Assembly: GCA_019693395.1 (NCBI GenBank)
Contig: JAAMXP010001224.1
Location: forward strand, 9,092 to 39,619
DNA: 30,528 bases
Reading direction: 5' to 3'
Source: Ettlia oleoabundans
Taxonomy: Eukaryota; Chlorophyta; Chlorophyceae; Chlamydomonadales
The translations under genes were made by a program, and so were the position numbers. The notes under the pieces were generated by a model. It saw nothing but the letters and a program-made list of their open reading frames with translations, made no database searches and was not told the origin of the DNA. Positions 10,433 through 22,015 of this stretch are shown here, piece by piece; the stretch's first letter is position 1; every line of letters begins with the position of its first letter.

Positions 10433-12329
10433 ATGGCGAAACCAAGGGGCTCCCAGGCTAGCAACATAACCACAGAGGTACCATGACGGCCAGATCCGGC
10501 CGTGCAGGGGTCTCCACCAGAGCTTGCGCCACTAGTTGACCTTCACCGCCCAGTGGGTTGTCTCGCCTGCTGTCGGGGTGGTGGCTTCGGCCGGTTGCCT
10601 AACCTTGCCTTGCCTGCTCCCTTTGCAGGACGATGTGACGGTGAGCACCTTCTCCCAGTCCTCCAAAGACATGCATGTGCGGGTGGAGAAGCCGGCGGAG
10701 GGCTACCTGTGCACCCTCTCCATGCTGGCCCACGTGCCGCTGCCGCCCGACCAGCTCTATGAGTTGCTGGTCAACCCTGAGGACTGCATGCGCATCTTCA
10801 AGTCCCTCAAGGTATGCATAGCTGCATTACTCGTAACCATCGCGTAAAAGTGGCATGGGCAACTGTTTACGGCGGTTTCGACGGCGTGAGAGGGCGCTGT
10901 CTCTGGCCGGCTGGCTGCCATGGGGAGTACGGCTGCTTGCTTCCACTCGTCCTCAAGTGAGCATCGTCAATGTTCCCTCTGCTTCCCTGCAGCAAGTGCA
11001 CCATCGCCGCATTCTGTCAGACGACGGGCAGGGCAACCGCACAGTCGAGGTTGATCAGACAGGGGCCTGGCGCTTCCTCATGTTCCGGGGAACCTTCACC
11101 GTGCGCATGATCGTGGAGCAGCGCAAGCTGGATCGCTCGGTGAGGCTGGCAGACAACACACTTCACACTGCAGCCTCCGGCAGCCGCACTTACGCCAGGC
11201 TTGCTGCCAACCATTCGCGGCAGTGTGCCAAGCTGGGCCGCATGAGATGTTTCTTTCGCAGTCTGTGGGGTGATGAGCCACCTTGTCTGTTGCAATAGGC
11301 CTACAACCTCACAACTGCTCAAAAAGCCACCTAGCGGACACCTCAGCCTCCCGCCGCCGCGCAACACACACACGACCACCCCCCTACCCTACCCAATCCC
11401 ACACACATGCAGATCCACTTTCGGCTGGCTCGCTCTGGGTTCATGCGGGACTTCACCGGCACCTGGCTTATCCGCCCCTTTGACAATGTTTCGCTGGACC
11501 AGCTGGTCAACAAGCACAACCCCACGCCGCTGCACCGCTTGCAGGTGGGACCTTGGCTGAGAAGGAAGGCTTTGCCTGCATCGTGAACGCAAGACTTGCA
11601 AGCCGTGCCAGGCAGTGCTTCAAGTTTTCTTGTTGTTCCCAGTTCGAACCACACAAGTCTGGCCATTATCTGGCGCCTGAGCCAGGGGGGTGAATCTTGC
11701 ATGCTCTCCTGCTTCGCAGTCTGGACTTCGAGCAATGGAACACTCGCTTGGGCTGGGCGGGCAGCAGCAGGAGAGCCTGGTTCAGCTGCAGCAAAGCATC
11801 GCGCCCGCACTGGCGCCCCCCCAAGCCGTCACCAAGCTGCTGCAACGCATCGCCGCCAAGCAGGTGGGTGGCCAAAGTGCAGGAGCACCTACTTGCTTGC
11901 TAGTGCTTGCTTCTGTGTCGCCGCACCACTTCCGTCCTACTGGCAATCTGCCCGGCAAGCTTGTGTCGAGCGGTGTTGGGGTGCGGACAATGCCTGAATA
12001 CTGCACCTTGCACATCACACTCTCAGGCTGGCATGTGCACCTGTCTGCAGATCACCAGGATCATGGCGGACCTCCAAGTCGAGGCACAACGCATAAACCG
12101 CAGCAGCGAGAGCAGCAGCAGCAGCGGTGGTAACAGAAAGGGCGGCGCCCTGATTGGCCACGACAGCAGCAGCAGTGGCAGCAGCAGCGAGAATGTGGAT
12201 GACACGTCTGGGCAGCAGACGGCAGGAAGGTGGAAGGGCAGGAAGCAGCGGCGGCATGACCAGCAGCAAGCATCGGAAGAAGCGTTAGATAAGAAGCAGC
12301 TAACTGCTCATGTATCTGATCTGCGCTGA
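10433..12329 (+). CDS. START/SRPBCC-fold (polyketide-cyclase/COQ10-like) protein
   Basis: Exons 10433-10477, 10629-10811, 10993-11139, 11413-11544, 11720-11863 and 12051-12329 join in frame to 309 residues. I chose the ATG at 10433 because its 15-codon exon ends in GAG and donor GTACCA and enters exon 2 in phase. Residues about 15-170 match the helix-grip fold of plant START-like proteins: 'AHVPLPPDQLYELLVNPED' (the helix contacting the pocket), 'VEVDQTGAWRFLMFRGTF', 'IHFRLARSGFMRDFTGTWLI'. Residues 170-240 form amphipathic helices ('VTKLLQRIAAKQITRIMADL'). The tail is Ser/Gln/Lys-rich and probably disordered. I see no obvious transit peptide or membrane span. The family binds lipids or other hydrophobic ligands; the ligand here is unknown. 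Fold assignment fairly sure, function open. Confidence 0.8.
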
Positions 12330-12393
12330 GCTTTGGGTCTCTCCGCTTCCAGAGCTGCTGTGTTAATTTCCCAGTTGTGTGTACATGACTCGT

Positions 12394-12398
12394 TGTAA
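12394..12398 (+). terminator. TGTAA poly(A) signal of the START-like gene
   Basis: TGTAA 65 bases after the TGA stop at 12329. It sits only 19 bases from the oppositely oriented TGTAA of the convergent gene. Confidence 0.7.
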
Positions 12399-12416
12399 TG
12401 CACATTCAGTCATTAG

Positions 12417-12421
12417 TTACA
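12417..12421 (-). terminator. TGTAA poly(A) signal of the TCUP-like gene
   Basis: Minus-strand TGTAA about 135 bases after the TGA at 12557. It converges with the plus-strand signal at 12394-12398. Confidence 0.65.
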
Positions 12422-12556
12422 TTTTTAGCTTCGGTGAGCTCCCAATCAGCCTCAGTATATAGGCTGTACAGTGCTGTTTGTGCTCTGTTGGCCAGAGTGA
12501 GTAAGGCCAGAGTGAGTGATAGATACCATGGCTGTGGCTAACAGTCAAATCTGGGC

Positions 12557-13890
12557 TCAACTATTGGCTGCTGCCTTGGTGCTGCTGCTGCGCAACCGTT
12601 GGAAAGCGCTCTTGCCCTTCTCTGTCGGCGGTTCATATGGCAGCCGCATGGCAATGGCTTTCTGTATGCTCAGCCGATCTGTCAGCTCCACCAAGCCCTG
12701 CAGGGGGTCAGCAGCAGGCTTGTTGGCGCTGGCAGGAGGCAGTGCATGTTGACGGCAGGACGCAGTGCACGGCGACGCAGGTCAGCTGAGCCAGCACTCA
12801 AAATTTGATGCCACTGTCCGCTGCAACATGTCACGCTGCTGCTCTCCAACCTACCCTGGGATGAGCTGTTATCGCTCTGTTCATGCGCGATTTAGTTTTA
12901 CCCACCTCTCTGCAGACCTCATCCACCACCAGTACAGCCAAGGCGTAGTTTGAGAACAGCACCGCATCTGTGAGGCTTGCCGCACGGAACACCTCTCGAT
13001 ATACGCTGATGATGACCCGCAACACCTCGGCCACTGCAGCCACAGTGAACACAAAGACCGCCAAGCAGCTGTGGACAGCGTTTTCTGACGTGTAATTTGT
13101 TGATGTACATGTGATCGGGCAGCAGGGGCCCTGAATCAGCACATTCCATAAAGCGCCAACAAGACAGGCAGCGAGAGCAACAGCATCACAATCCATAAAG
13201 CGTCAACAAGACAGGCAGCGAGAGCAACAGCATGCCAGGTGCGAGGGCAGCTACTCACAGGCTAGTTCATTGTATTCGCCTGTTCCCAAAGCGAAGAATA
13301 GCAACTCTCCAGATGGTATGCACACAACGCGGCCGTTCCTGCACAGCACGTGGAACAGCACCCACTACATTTGCAGCGTGAACGAGCTCTGTGTATGGCA
13401 CGTTTTGAGCAAGCGCAGCTCTGCTTTGAACAAACCACACTTTTCGGTGTTGAATCGACTGCACTAGCTTTGCAGGGCAGCAGGAAACGGACCTGAAGCG
13501 GCCAACAAGCTCGACATCTTCTGCTATTGCGCCGACCGTTGCTGCTGCCGTTGAGCTGGGGCCTGCCACTCCATCAAAGGCGCCGCGGATCTCTGCCTTT
13601 TCACTCTCACTGAAGTTATCGTAGAACCGCTCATATACTACATGGCCCTGCGCAGGGAGAGACGCAGGGATTGCCGCAAGACACACAACAGTACGCGGCA
13701 GGTTGGCAGCTGGCGGCGGTGGTGGCGGCAGGCCCCAACTGGTGAGCACATCAGCGCATAAGGACCCCAAATTTAGGCAGACATTCATATAAGCCGCGGG
13801 CTGCGCCTTTCAGGCCCTGCGAGCTGCAGGAGTGGACGAACGAACCTTTCGCGTGGTTATGGCCAGAGCGTTCACCCTGCCAGAAGACAT
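12557..13890 (-). CDS. Sigma/longin-type adaptor small subunit, TCUP (TSET)-like
   Basis: Minus-strand exons 13890-13846, 13647-13493, 13338-13259, 13033-12906 and 12697-12557 join in frame to 182 residues. The first exon is weakest (donor GTTCGT). It gives 'NALAITTRKGHVVYERFYD', a classic first hairpin of sigma/zeta adaptor subunits. Then come 'FSESEKAEIRGAF', 'VVCIPSGELLFFALGTGEYNE', 'EVLRVIISVYREVF', 'NYALAVLVVDEVCREGLVE' and a basic Ser-rich tail. This order (hairpin, helix, strand with G-x-G-E-Y-x-E-L, long helix, 'DE' helix) is the longin fold of AP sigma, COPI zeta and TSET TCUP. The 'YERFYD..(S/T)E.EKAEIR' and 'GTGEY.ELA' motifs look closest to the plant TCUP/LOLITA 'SNARE-like' protein as I remember it. 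Role inferred: small subunit of a plasma-membrane endocytic adaptor. Fold confident; choice of TCUP over zeta or sigma moderate. Confidence 0.72.
13145..13233. repeat. 42-base direct repeat, period 47, in TCUP-like intron
   Basis: Copies at 13145-13186 and 13192-13233 (starting TCCATAAAGCG) differ at one base. They lie in the intron between exons 13338-13259 and 13033-12906. The near identity suggests a recent duplication. Confidence 0.85.
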
Positions 13891-14259
13891 GGACTTCTAC
13901 AATTCCGTGAAGTCAGCGGTGGGGTGTTCCAAAACTGGGCTGGCGGTCGATCAGAACAACTTGTGTGCGATCTGCGTGGTTTGGCGTCCCAACCGCTTGT
14001 GAATCAAATCAAAATTCTGAGATTACGCTGATTTGTAAAAAAGTCCGCAAAAGCCGACAGGATCACAGGAGAGGAAGGAATCCCAGAAGGTCAAGTACGG
14101 CTCTTGGAGGCTTTGCGGTGCATTGTATCAATCGTAACTCTGCCGGAGCATATACGCTACTGCTGCATCGTCTCCGCTCCTATCGGCCCTAGCCAGTTGC
14201 AGGGGCTGAACCTAGGAGCTGCTCAATCAAAGCTGTGAGCGCACGGCCGAGCCGGCAAA
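13891..14259. promoter_or_regulatory. Divergent promoter region, TCUP-like (-) / WD40 gene (+)
   Basis: 369 bases between two divergent ATGs. I recognise no strong motif. A 47-48-codon plus-strand frame starting at 13859 overlaps TCUP-like exon 1 and is not supported. Confidence 0.45.
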
Positions 14260-17200
14260 ATGGCTGCGGCGCGTGGTAATCTCCGCCTGGGGCCGCTGGA
14301 ATCCGCGGGGCTGGCCGGGCCACCTAGCCTTGTCGCCGCAGGCGGGAACGTTCTTGCGGTGGCAAGCGCTGGTGCCGTCGTGGTGCGCTCACTGCAGGAA
14401 GGACCCACCCTCCTCAGGGCAAACAGCACTTGGAAGCCGATTGCGTCCTTAGCAGTGTCACATGATGGCCAGTGCATTGCTGCGGGGCAGCGTGGCGCCA
14501 AGCCCGCGCTGTTTGTGTGGCAAGCTGCATCGGCAACAGCCGGCGCCCCTTGCGAGACCGCCAGCGCATGGCGGGAATCTGCAGCTGCCCAAGAAATCGC
14601 ACGGGCGCAGCACAACTTTGGCATCCCCGTTTTGGCCTTCTCTCCCAGCGGTGAGTGCAGCAAAGTGTAACACAGTTGGGTGCAGCACTAAACTCTGCTG
14701 CACATGGCTACCTTCACCCTTACCTTGCACCGCCTGCAGGGCGCCTGCTGGCCTCCCACGGCGCCGAGAAGGACCACCAGATGGTGCTTTGGAGCCCTGT
14801 CCTTGGCAAGCAGCTGGGCAGGGCACGCCTCAAGGAGAGCTATGACACCATCACCTTCACGGGAGAGGAAAGCCTGGTTTGCATCAATCAGCATAACCTG
14901 GTGAGCAGGGCTTTGCCTGCTGGCGCCAGCAGCGAAAACGCAGGTCCCATGCTCTCACTTTGCTTTGTGGGTGCTTCACCCTCTTTCTCTTTACATGGGC
15001 GCAGTAGCTAGACAGCTCTGCTTCCCGATAGCCTTGTGGCCGCTAGCTCCCTGAGATTGATCACAATCTGGCAATCTAAGTGTAGCGATATTTGTGCCCT
15101 ATGCTGCACAGGCTGTGTGGTCTCTGGAGCGCTGCACCTCACCAGGCGGCAACAGCATGAAGCTCAGCTGTCGCTCTTTTGCTCTCCCTGCCTTTCCCTC
15201 CCCCACACGCTTCGTCTCCCTGGCAGCGGCTGTACCTCCAGTGCAGATGCGGGGCACCACCCGCATGCCGGCCCGCCTCTTTGCTGCCACCACCAGCGGC
15301 AGGCTGATGCGTCTGCGTGCATGCGGCCCTACAGTAGACAGAGCAGTGGAGGTGCAGGTGGTTGCTGTGTTTGGGTGCTGCTTGACTTCTTTGAATGTGT
15401 TGCTTGCATAGTTGCAAAGTTTCTTAAGCTCTGTGTATTGAAGAGTTGGGCAAGAGCTTCTAGTGGGTTCAAGCTTCATTTCTCCCTACATGCCACGTCC
15501 CCTGGCAGGGAGGCAAGGTGCTGCATATGGCGGCGTCTGCTGAGCATCTGGCGGTATCCACGCTTGGCGGCGGCATCAGACTGTACTCCACCAGCACGTT
15601 AGAGCTCGCGGGCGAGCTGCCTGTGGCAGAGGGAGCCGAGGGAGGTGCCAGCCAGGCTACCCTCATCCTCAGCAGCGCAGCGATGTCCTGCGCTTTCAGC
15701 CCTAGTGGACACACTCTGGCTGCCTGCTGTGCCAACGGGCGGCTTCTGGCCTGGGATGTGCTGGACCTGCAGCGCCCTGCTGCCACGCTCTTGGGCGAGT
15801 CACACAGGCACGCATGGGATGACACTTGTCAGCCGAGTGTCTGTGAGAAGTTCTAGCGCTGGCACAAGCAGGTGCCACCAGCATCAATGCATGGTTGTGC
15901 GAGGTTTAACTGCATGCACAAGCTTCTTCCTCATCTGCTTTTGCAGCGAGTACATCACTTGCGCGGTTACCATACCCGCTGCAGACGTGGCAGCCAGCCT
16001 GCTGGCGACCTGCAGGTGAGAAGACAGCAATACTTTTCTTATGTCCCCTGGGCAACGCTGCGTGCAACTTTTCTTGATTGATTCTTGCCTCTCACACTGT
16101 TGCAATCTGGTTGAGTGGACCCTACCTGGAAGCCAACTTGTGCTTATGATGCACAGTGGCATACTTTTCAAGGCGCGTACCATCTGTCCTTTCTTCTGCA
16201 CATGTCGCAGCCTGGATGGTACTCTGCGCCTTTGGAAATGCGGCAGTAGTGGCAGTCTATCCTGCACTGGTGTCCTAGACGTGCGAGCGGAGCTCCAATC
16301 ATCAACCACCAAGCTGGTTTGCCTTGCCGCCAGCGCGGACGGCCGGCTACTAGCTGCAGGTGTGGGGCCAAGAAGTGTCATCAATGAAATCGAACTGCAG
16401 CTGTGTTCTTCAACTCATGCTTACACATACCGCACCAGCAGCACCAACCCCTTCCCATACGTGCCCTGCTGCAGGCGACATGGCTGGCAGCGTGCACCTG
16501 GTACGCCTGGATCCTGTGACAGCAGCGCTCTCTAGGCTGGCAACCCAGCTGGTGCATGGCGAGGAAACCTCAGCCGTCAGCTTTGCAGCACCCATTTCGG
16601 CAGTGACTGCGACCGCAGGCAGATTGCCGCTGCTGGCAGTGGCTAGCCGGAGGGGTCTGGTCAAGGTGCTGTGTGTCCAGTCTGATGGCACCTGCACGCT
16701 TGTGGCCACGCTCTCAGACCACAAGGCCGCTGTGACAGGCGTGGTGTTGGGTGCTGGCGGCGCTCTCCTGGCGACAGCCGACCGTGAGGGCAGGCGGCTC
16801 CTGCACCACCTGGACATGTCTACAGGGCAGCTGCAAGTAGCGGCGCAGGCCGCTATCCCACGCTGCAGCTTTGCAGGTGGCCTGGTGCAGGCGCTGTGGG
16901 GGCAGGCGCTGGTTGGTGCCACCCAACGCGGCAAGGTGTACACATGGGATGCATCATCTGGGCAAGAGATCGGCGTCCTGCAAGCCTTGAATAGAACACA
17001 GGGTGAGAGGGTTCCCCACCTGAAGCTGCTGATGCCTTTAGGTACCAAGGTTTATTTTTTGTGCAGTTGTATTTGATTACCAGGGGTGTTGCGCTTGTGA
17101 CGTGCCCTACCTGGCTTGGCAACCGCCCTGCAAGCTTGCCCTGCTGTTGCACCCCTCTGCAACCATCCCTCACCCCCTCACCCACCTATCACCGTAGGCG

Positions 17201-20200
17201 AGCTCACCAGCTTCGCTGTGGATGAGAGCATGAGCCTGCTGTGTGTGGCCACCACCCGCGGCCAGCTGCTGGTGTATAAGCTGGCCAGCGGCAAGGCGGT
17301 GGCCGCCTGCAGGGCTCACGTGGCCGGCACCGCCATCAACAAGGTGAGCGAGACACCTGGGCAGCACGCAGCAAGTGTGATTCCGCAGTACATGTCTGCT
17401 ATCCATCTCGCTTCATGTCCTCTGGGCAGGTGGAGCCGAATAAAGCAACCCTTGCTGCACCCGCGTCAGCTCAGCGCCTGTCCATTGTGCAATTCCTGGC
17501 AGCAGCTACCTAATCTGCCACTGAAATTATTAGCCTGTTGAGTTTCTCATTGCAGGTCCTGATCACGCCTGACAACCGCTTCATTGTTTCCGTGGGGGAG
17601 GATGCAAGCGTTCGTGCTTTCCATCTGCCTGCCAGCCTCACATCCCTCTGCTGCAACGCAGCCCAGGCGAGTAATATGGGAGGTTCAGCGTCAAGGAATG
17701 TGCGGCGCTTGCTTGCAAGCAGTTGCCTGCCCCGTGCTGACTCTCCATACGCTGGCCTGCCTGTCTGTTGCAGCGCCTGTGTCCTGCTGAGCTCCAGCCG
17801 ACATCCTCTGTAGACTCTGAAAGCAGCTCTGGATCGACACTGGTGCCCAGAGGTGAGGTTGTGCCGCTTGGCCTTCTTTTGTGGTTCAATGCATTAACTT
17901 GCTGGCTGGCGTGTTGACCATGTGACTTCCAGCAAGGGCAGGACAAAGAGGGGCTCCCCTGTTAAATTTTGACTGCAGACTTGTTCCCGGCAATCAATGA
18001 TGAGGCCATCTCTGGGCCGCCTGCAGCTGACGAACCAGCGGTTCCTGTGGCAGCTGTGGCGGCATTCACCGCCCCAGTGGCAACCTCGGGCAACCAGGGC
18101 AGCAGCACCCATCTCAACCCCCCCGCTGCAGCTTCCTCGGCCGCTGCTCAGGCGGGCCTGCCGCCACTCCCTGAGGCACCACAGGCAGTTGCAGAGGGGC
18201 CTGCTGCTGGCAAGCTGCCCCCCCCGTCTATCTCGCCCTCGTCCAATCGCCCCACCACGCTGGGCAACAGGCAGCCAACACTGGATGAGCTGGATAAGCT
18301 GGAGGCGCTTTATGCCACGCTCCAGCCGCGCCACAGCTCACAGCGGGTCCAGGGCCAACCGCAGGTGAGCGCGTTTGCTTGCGGTTTGTTTGGGAAGCAG
18401 CCATTTTCGTGAAGAGCAGCAGAGCGGGGGCTGCAAGCTTTAACACGGGGTAGGCCATTGCCCAACCAAGCATGCATGCGACACATTATACCATGTTTGT
18501 TGATGTGCTGCAGGCATCTGCAGCCCCTGTGGCTGCCCCAGCCGTTCCTTCTCCCGCTCCTTCTCCCGCTCAATTTCCAGCCCCTTCTCCAGCTGCCTCG
18601 CCAGCTGCACCAGCAGAAGCGCCGGCAGGTGTCCCGCCAAGCTCTCCTGGGCCCATCTTTGGCTCCCCGGTCCAGACAATCTCCTCCATCAGCCTAGGTG
18701 ACCTCACCTCACCGGCCCTCTACTCACCAGATGTGTTCTCAGATCTGGAGGAGCCGAGCGGCAGCCGAGCTCCCATGCCATTACCAGCCAGCTGGCAGCA
18801 TCCAGTCAGCACTGCGGCTGAGCCAACCCTCAGCCCGGCAGTCGCAGCTGAACATGACATCAACGAGGGCGACGGCGGCAGTAAGGGCAAGGCGTACGGC
18901 ATGGCAGCACCCAACGGGACTGAAGCTTCTCCAGCTCCACCCAGCAGCGCCAGTAGCGCCCGTCAGGCCAAGCTGGCACGATTAGTCAAAGTGACGGTGG
19001 ACCAGCATCAGCGCGCCTTGAAGCACAGCAACGCAGACAGTAAGGGCACCAGCGCAGAGGCCAACAAGCCAGAAGATGAGCGGGCACCTGCAGCGGACAG
19101 CTCGGCAACTGCGGAGCTAGATGCAGCAGATGCAGAGCGGTGCAAGGCGGTGCTAGAAATGCCACCTGGTGGGGGCCTCTTCCAGCCGCAGGATGTGGCT
19201 CCTGGAGCAACAGCGGTGCCGCTCTCGCCTGCTGCCGCTTGCAACCCGACAGCTGCCGCATCAGCCTTTCCTGCTGCTGCTGCTGCGGCTGCTGCTGCTA
19301 CTGCTTTCAGCCCGTGCTCTGCGACGGTGGACATAGGTGGTGAGGGCAGCCTGGCAGGCAGCGCCTCTGTGAACCAGCCCCGCCGCCGCCGGCCCTGGGG
19401 CCCTGTGCCGAGCAGCGAGCCGCGGCGTGCGCTGAGCGCGCTAGGCTTGGGTCGCCAGGAGACCCCAGGTGGGAATACAAACTGCAACTTATACGTTTGT
19501 GTGACCAGCAATCCCCCGCCCACAGCTGAGTGCCGCCATGTCAGCTATTTCTCCACCATAACCTGTCAATTCAGCACACCATTGAGTGGGGGTTCCTGCT
19601 GCTACCTCCATTGCAGCCGATGAGGCGGTGCTTGAAAGCGAGCAACGCCCCCACTCCGCCTTGGGCATCGAGCAGCCGCCTGACACCGAGGGCTTCAGTG
19701 TTTTTGCTGACTCCACAGGCCGCAGGGGCAGCATCGCTTCTGCTGGCACCAGCAGTGGCGGCGGCAGTTCAACCTCCCGCCGCCTCTCTTTCTCCTTTGG
19801 CAAGCCCATGGCTGGCCGTGGTGGTGTAAGCAAGGTGAGGTGGAGTTGCAGTCAAGAGGGACAACACGGACTTTCCTCTCTTTTTAGTCAGCAACAATCA
19901 TGTCATGGGATATCCTGTCGCCCACCCTTGTGAACGTGGCTGGCAGGATTGCTGGGCACTAGAATTTCAATGTAATTCACTCAAGTTCTAGGGAGTCATT
20001 CTATAGATTGAATTTGTTATCGCCTCAAAATCACCTGCTGCTTTGCTATAGGAAGACGATACCCCACCGCTGCCTGGGCAGGCAAAGGCCAAGGGCTCCG
20101 GTGCCCAACCCTTGCCCGCCTTTCACCCGGCAGGCTTCCACAGTCCTGGACTGCCCAGAGCAGCTGCACCAGCCAACATCCCAGCCGACAGCACCCCACG

Positions 20201-21509
20201 CATTTTCCTGTCAGCTGTGGGCGGGAAAAAGCCCGCAGCTGCGGGTGCCGTGCCTGCCACCAAAGCAGACACCAGCAAAGCTGCTCCTGCACAGGTGCAG
20301 CAGCGGGCACCTACCGCAGCTGTTCCTGGCACAGCCGCCAGCGGTGCATCCAGTTCCACCCTCAAGGGCAGGCCTGCTGTTCCCCGCCTGAACCTGGCGG
20401 CGACGCTCGGTGGCAGCCAGCAAACAGAGCCTGCAATTCCGGAACCTGGGGCCGCCACCAAGCGCAACCGACAGACCAGGGAGGCTGCCGCCGCGCCCGC
20501 TGAGAGCAGCGGCAGCACTGCGGGCAGCGGACAGCACGACAGCCAGGGCTTGTCACAGGTTGGCGTTAACAGCCAGCCAGCGTTTGGACCAGGTGAAGGG
20601 GGCCAGGCAAAGGCTGAGCCAGGCTCAGCATCGCCCGCTAGCAAGAAGAGCAAGCCTGCGTTGCCCTCACCGCCCCGCCTAGTGATCAACTGCCAGCTCT
20701 TTTCTCCAGCCTCTGGTGATGTGTCCGACCCGGCTCTGGCGGCAGCCATTAGCCAGGCCAACTCCTCTTTCCTTTCCACAGCCGGCTGCAGCGGTGGTGC
20801 CGACATCTCCCCCTGGGCAGGCCCAGGGGAGGATCCCTTCAGCAAGCCCCCTAGCTATGACCCACTTGCAGAGCCAAGCCCTCCTGCCGCCTCAGGCCAG
20901 CCAGCTGCAGCTGCGCTAGTAGGAGCAGCAGGTCAGCGGCCTAACGCCGCCAGCGAGGCAGCTGGCAGCTCAAGTGCTGCTTCTTCTGTCCATGCAGATA
21001 GCTCAGGCGGCGGCGCCAGCACCAAGCCTTCCCATGTCGGTAGTGATGCCCCTGCTGGCACCTTTGCAAATGGTGATGCCGGTTTGGCTGCCCGTCAGGA
21101 GGCTGAGGCGCCTGATGCCAGCACGCCTGCTGAGGTGCTGAACTTCTTCCAGAGCGGCCTGCAGGCCCTTTCCGGCCTGCAGCAGCCACACAGTGCCGCT
21201 TTCCAAGCCGAGCTTCTGTCCATTGCAGAGCAGCTGAGGCAGGCAGCGGGCATCCTGTCACAGCGCAACAACGTCAGCACCGCCCTCGTGCCACTGAATG
21301 GCGGCCAGGAGAACGTGCGCAGCAACGGCGGCGTCCGTTCCAGTGTGGATGCCGCCGCTGCCAGCCCCTGCAGCCACCTTACGGCATCGTTTGAGAGCCA
21401 GCTCAGCGCCACATCAGCCAGCAGGGCTGCTGACCTGGCAGCCCTGAAGCGGGAGATCATGGCTGAGCTGCGGCGAGAGCTGCTGGAGGAGCTGCGCAGC
21501 CAGCCCTGA
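14260..21509 (+). CDS. WDR62/MAPKBP1-like WD40 protein, 1725 aa
   Basis: Fourteen exons keep frame throughout: 14260-14650, 14740-14900, 15112-15357, 15509-15798, 15947-16015, 16211-16359, 16475-17002, 17198-17343, 17556-17666, 17774-17843, 17979-18364, 18514-19468, 19617-19834, 20052-21509. Residues 1 to about 697 are WD40 repeats in the order of the metazoan WDR62/MAPKBP1 double propeller: 'ASLAVSHDGQCIAAGQRG', 'VLAFSPSGRLLASHGAEKDH', 'ITFTGEESLVCI', 'CSLDGTLRLWKCG', 'ELTSFAVDESMSLLCV', and finally 'LITPDNRFIVSVGEDASVRA'. About 1000 residues of Ala/Ser/Pro/Gln-rich, probably disordered sequence follow. Near the end come a helical segment (LNFFQSGLQALSGLQQ) and a short C-terminal coiled coil (LKREIMAELRRELLEEL), where animal homologues dimerise. 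Inferred role: scaffold, possibly at basal body or spindle. Weak points: exon 3 may hide an intron, the exon 9 donor is GC, and the exon 10 donor (GTGCCC) is poor. Confidence 0.82.
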
Positions 21510-21537
21510 ACCGCAATGAGTGCAGGTGGCGTTCAGC

Positions 21538-21569
21538 CCAGAAGCCTTGCTGGCCAGAAGCCTTGCTGG
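21538..21569. repeat. Tandem 16-mer x2 in the WD40 gene 3' UTR
   Basis: CCAGAAGCCTTGCTGG occurs twice head to tail, starting 29 bases after the stop codon. No role is evident. Confidence 0.7.
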
Positions 21570-21795
21570 CCACACCAGTAGCCCGCCTGTCACTGCCATC
21601 AGCTGGCAAGGAAGGCGGGCAGCTTGCTAGCACAACTGTCAGCCACCCGAAGCCGTCCACATTTTTTTCCCAGCTGGCCCAAGCAGCTGCCAGTGGTCGT
21701 AAACCTGGATCTGCTCTCCAGAGCTGAGTAGCTCTTTGGGTGCTAGCCAGCCGCGGGAGCCTGAATTTATGCCTTTGCTATGCGAATCACGTAAA

Positions 21796-21800
21796 TTACA
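21796..21800 (-). terminator. TGTAA signal for the 206-aa minus-strand gene
   Basis: Minus-strand TGTAA about 270 bases after the TGA at 22067. It lies inside the 3' UTR of the convergent WD40 gene. Confidence 0.45.
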
Positions 21801-22010
21801 TGCCATGAAACCCACAGCAAGAAGCAAGCAACATGTGTGCCCTAATGATAATCAAACTCCATACTTGTCTGTGGAACATTCAACAACTGGAACCGCTCTG
21901 CTGTGCTCATTTGTGCAATTTGTGATGTGAATTATGCATTGAATGTCTGTTACTGCATATATTTACGCCTGCTTGAGCCATTTCTCTGATAGCGTTCTTT
22001 GCTTTGCAAC

Positions 22011-22015
22011 TGTAA
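22011..22015 (+). terminator. TGTAA poly(A) signal of the WD40 gene
   Basis: TGTAA about 500 bases after the TGA at 21509. It is only 52 bases from the stop codon of the convergent gene. Confidence 0.55.

Noticed and set aside
13859..14005. Small plus-strand frame starting MARAFTLPEDMDFY
   Set aside because: It overlaps antisense the first exon of the TCUP-like gene. It has no recognisable domain and no donor leading to a further exon.
15012..15079. Possible extra WD40 exon (VAASSLRLITIW)
   Set aside because: Looks WD40-like, but its acceptor is poor and it breaks phase with the next exon. Joining 14900 directly to 15112 gives a complete repeat (SLVCINQHNLAVWSLE).
20123..20845. 240-codon minus-strand frame
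   Set aside because: Antisense shadow of the last WD40-gene exon; no introns, motifs or poly(A) context of its own.
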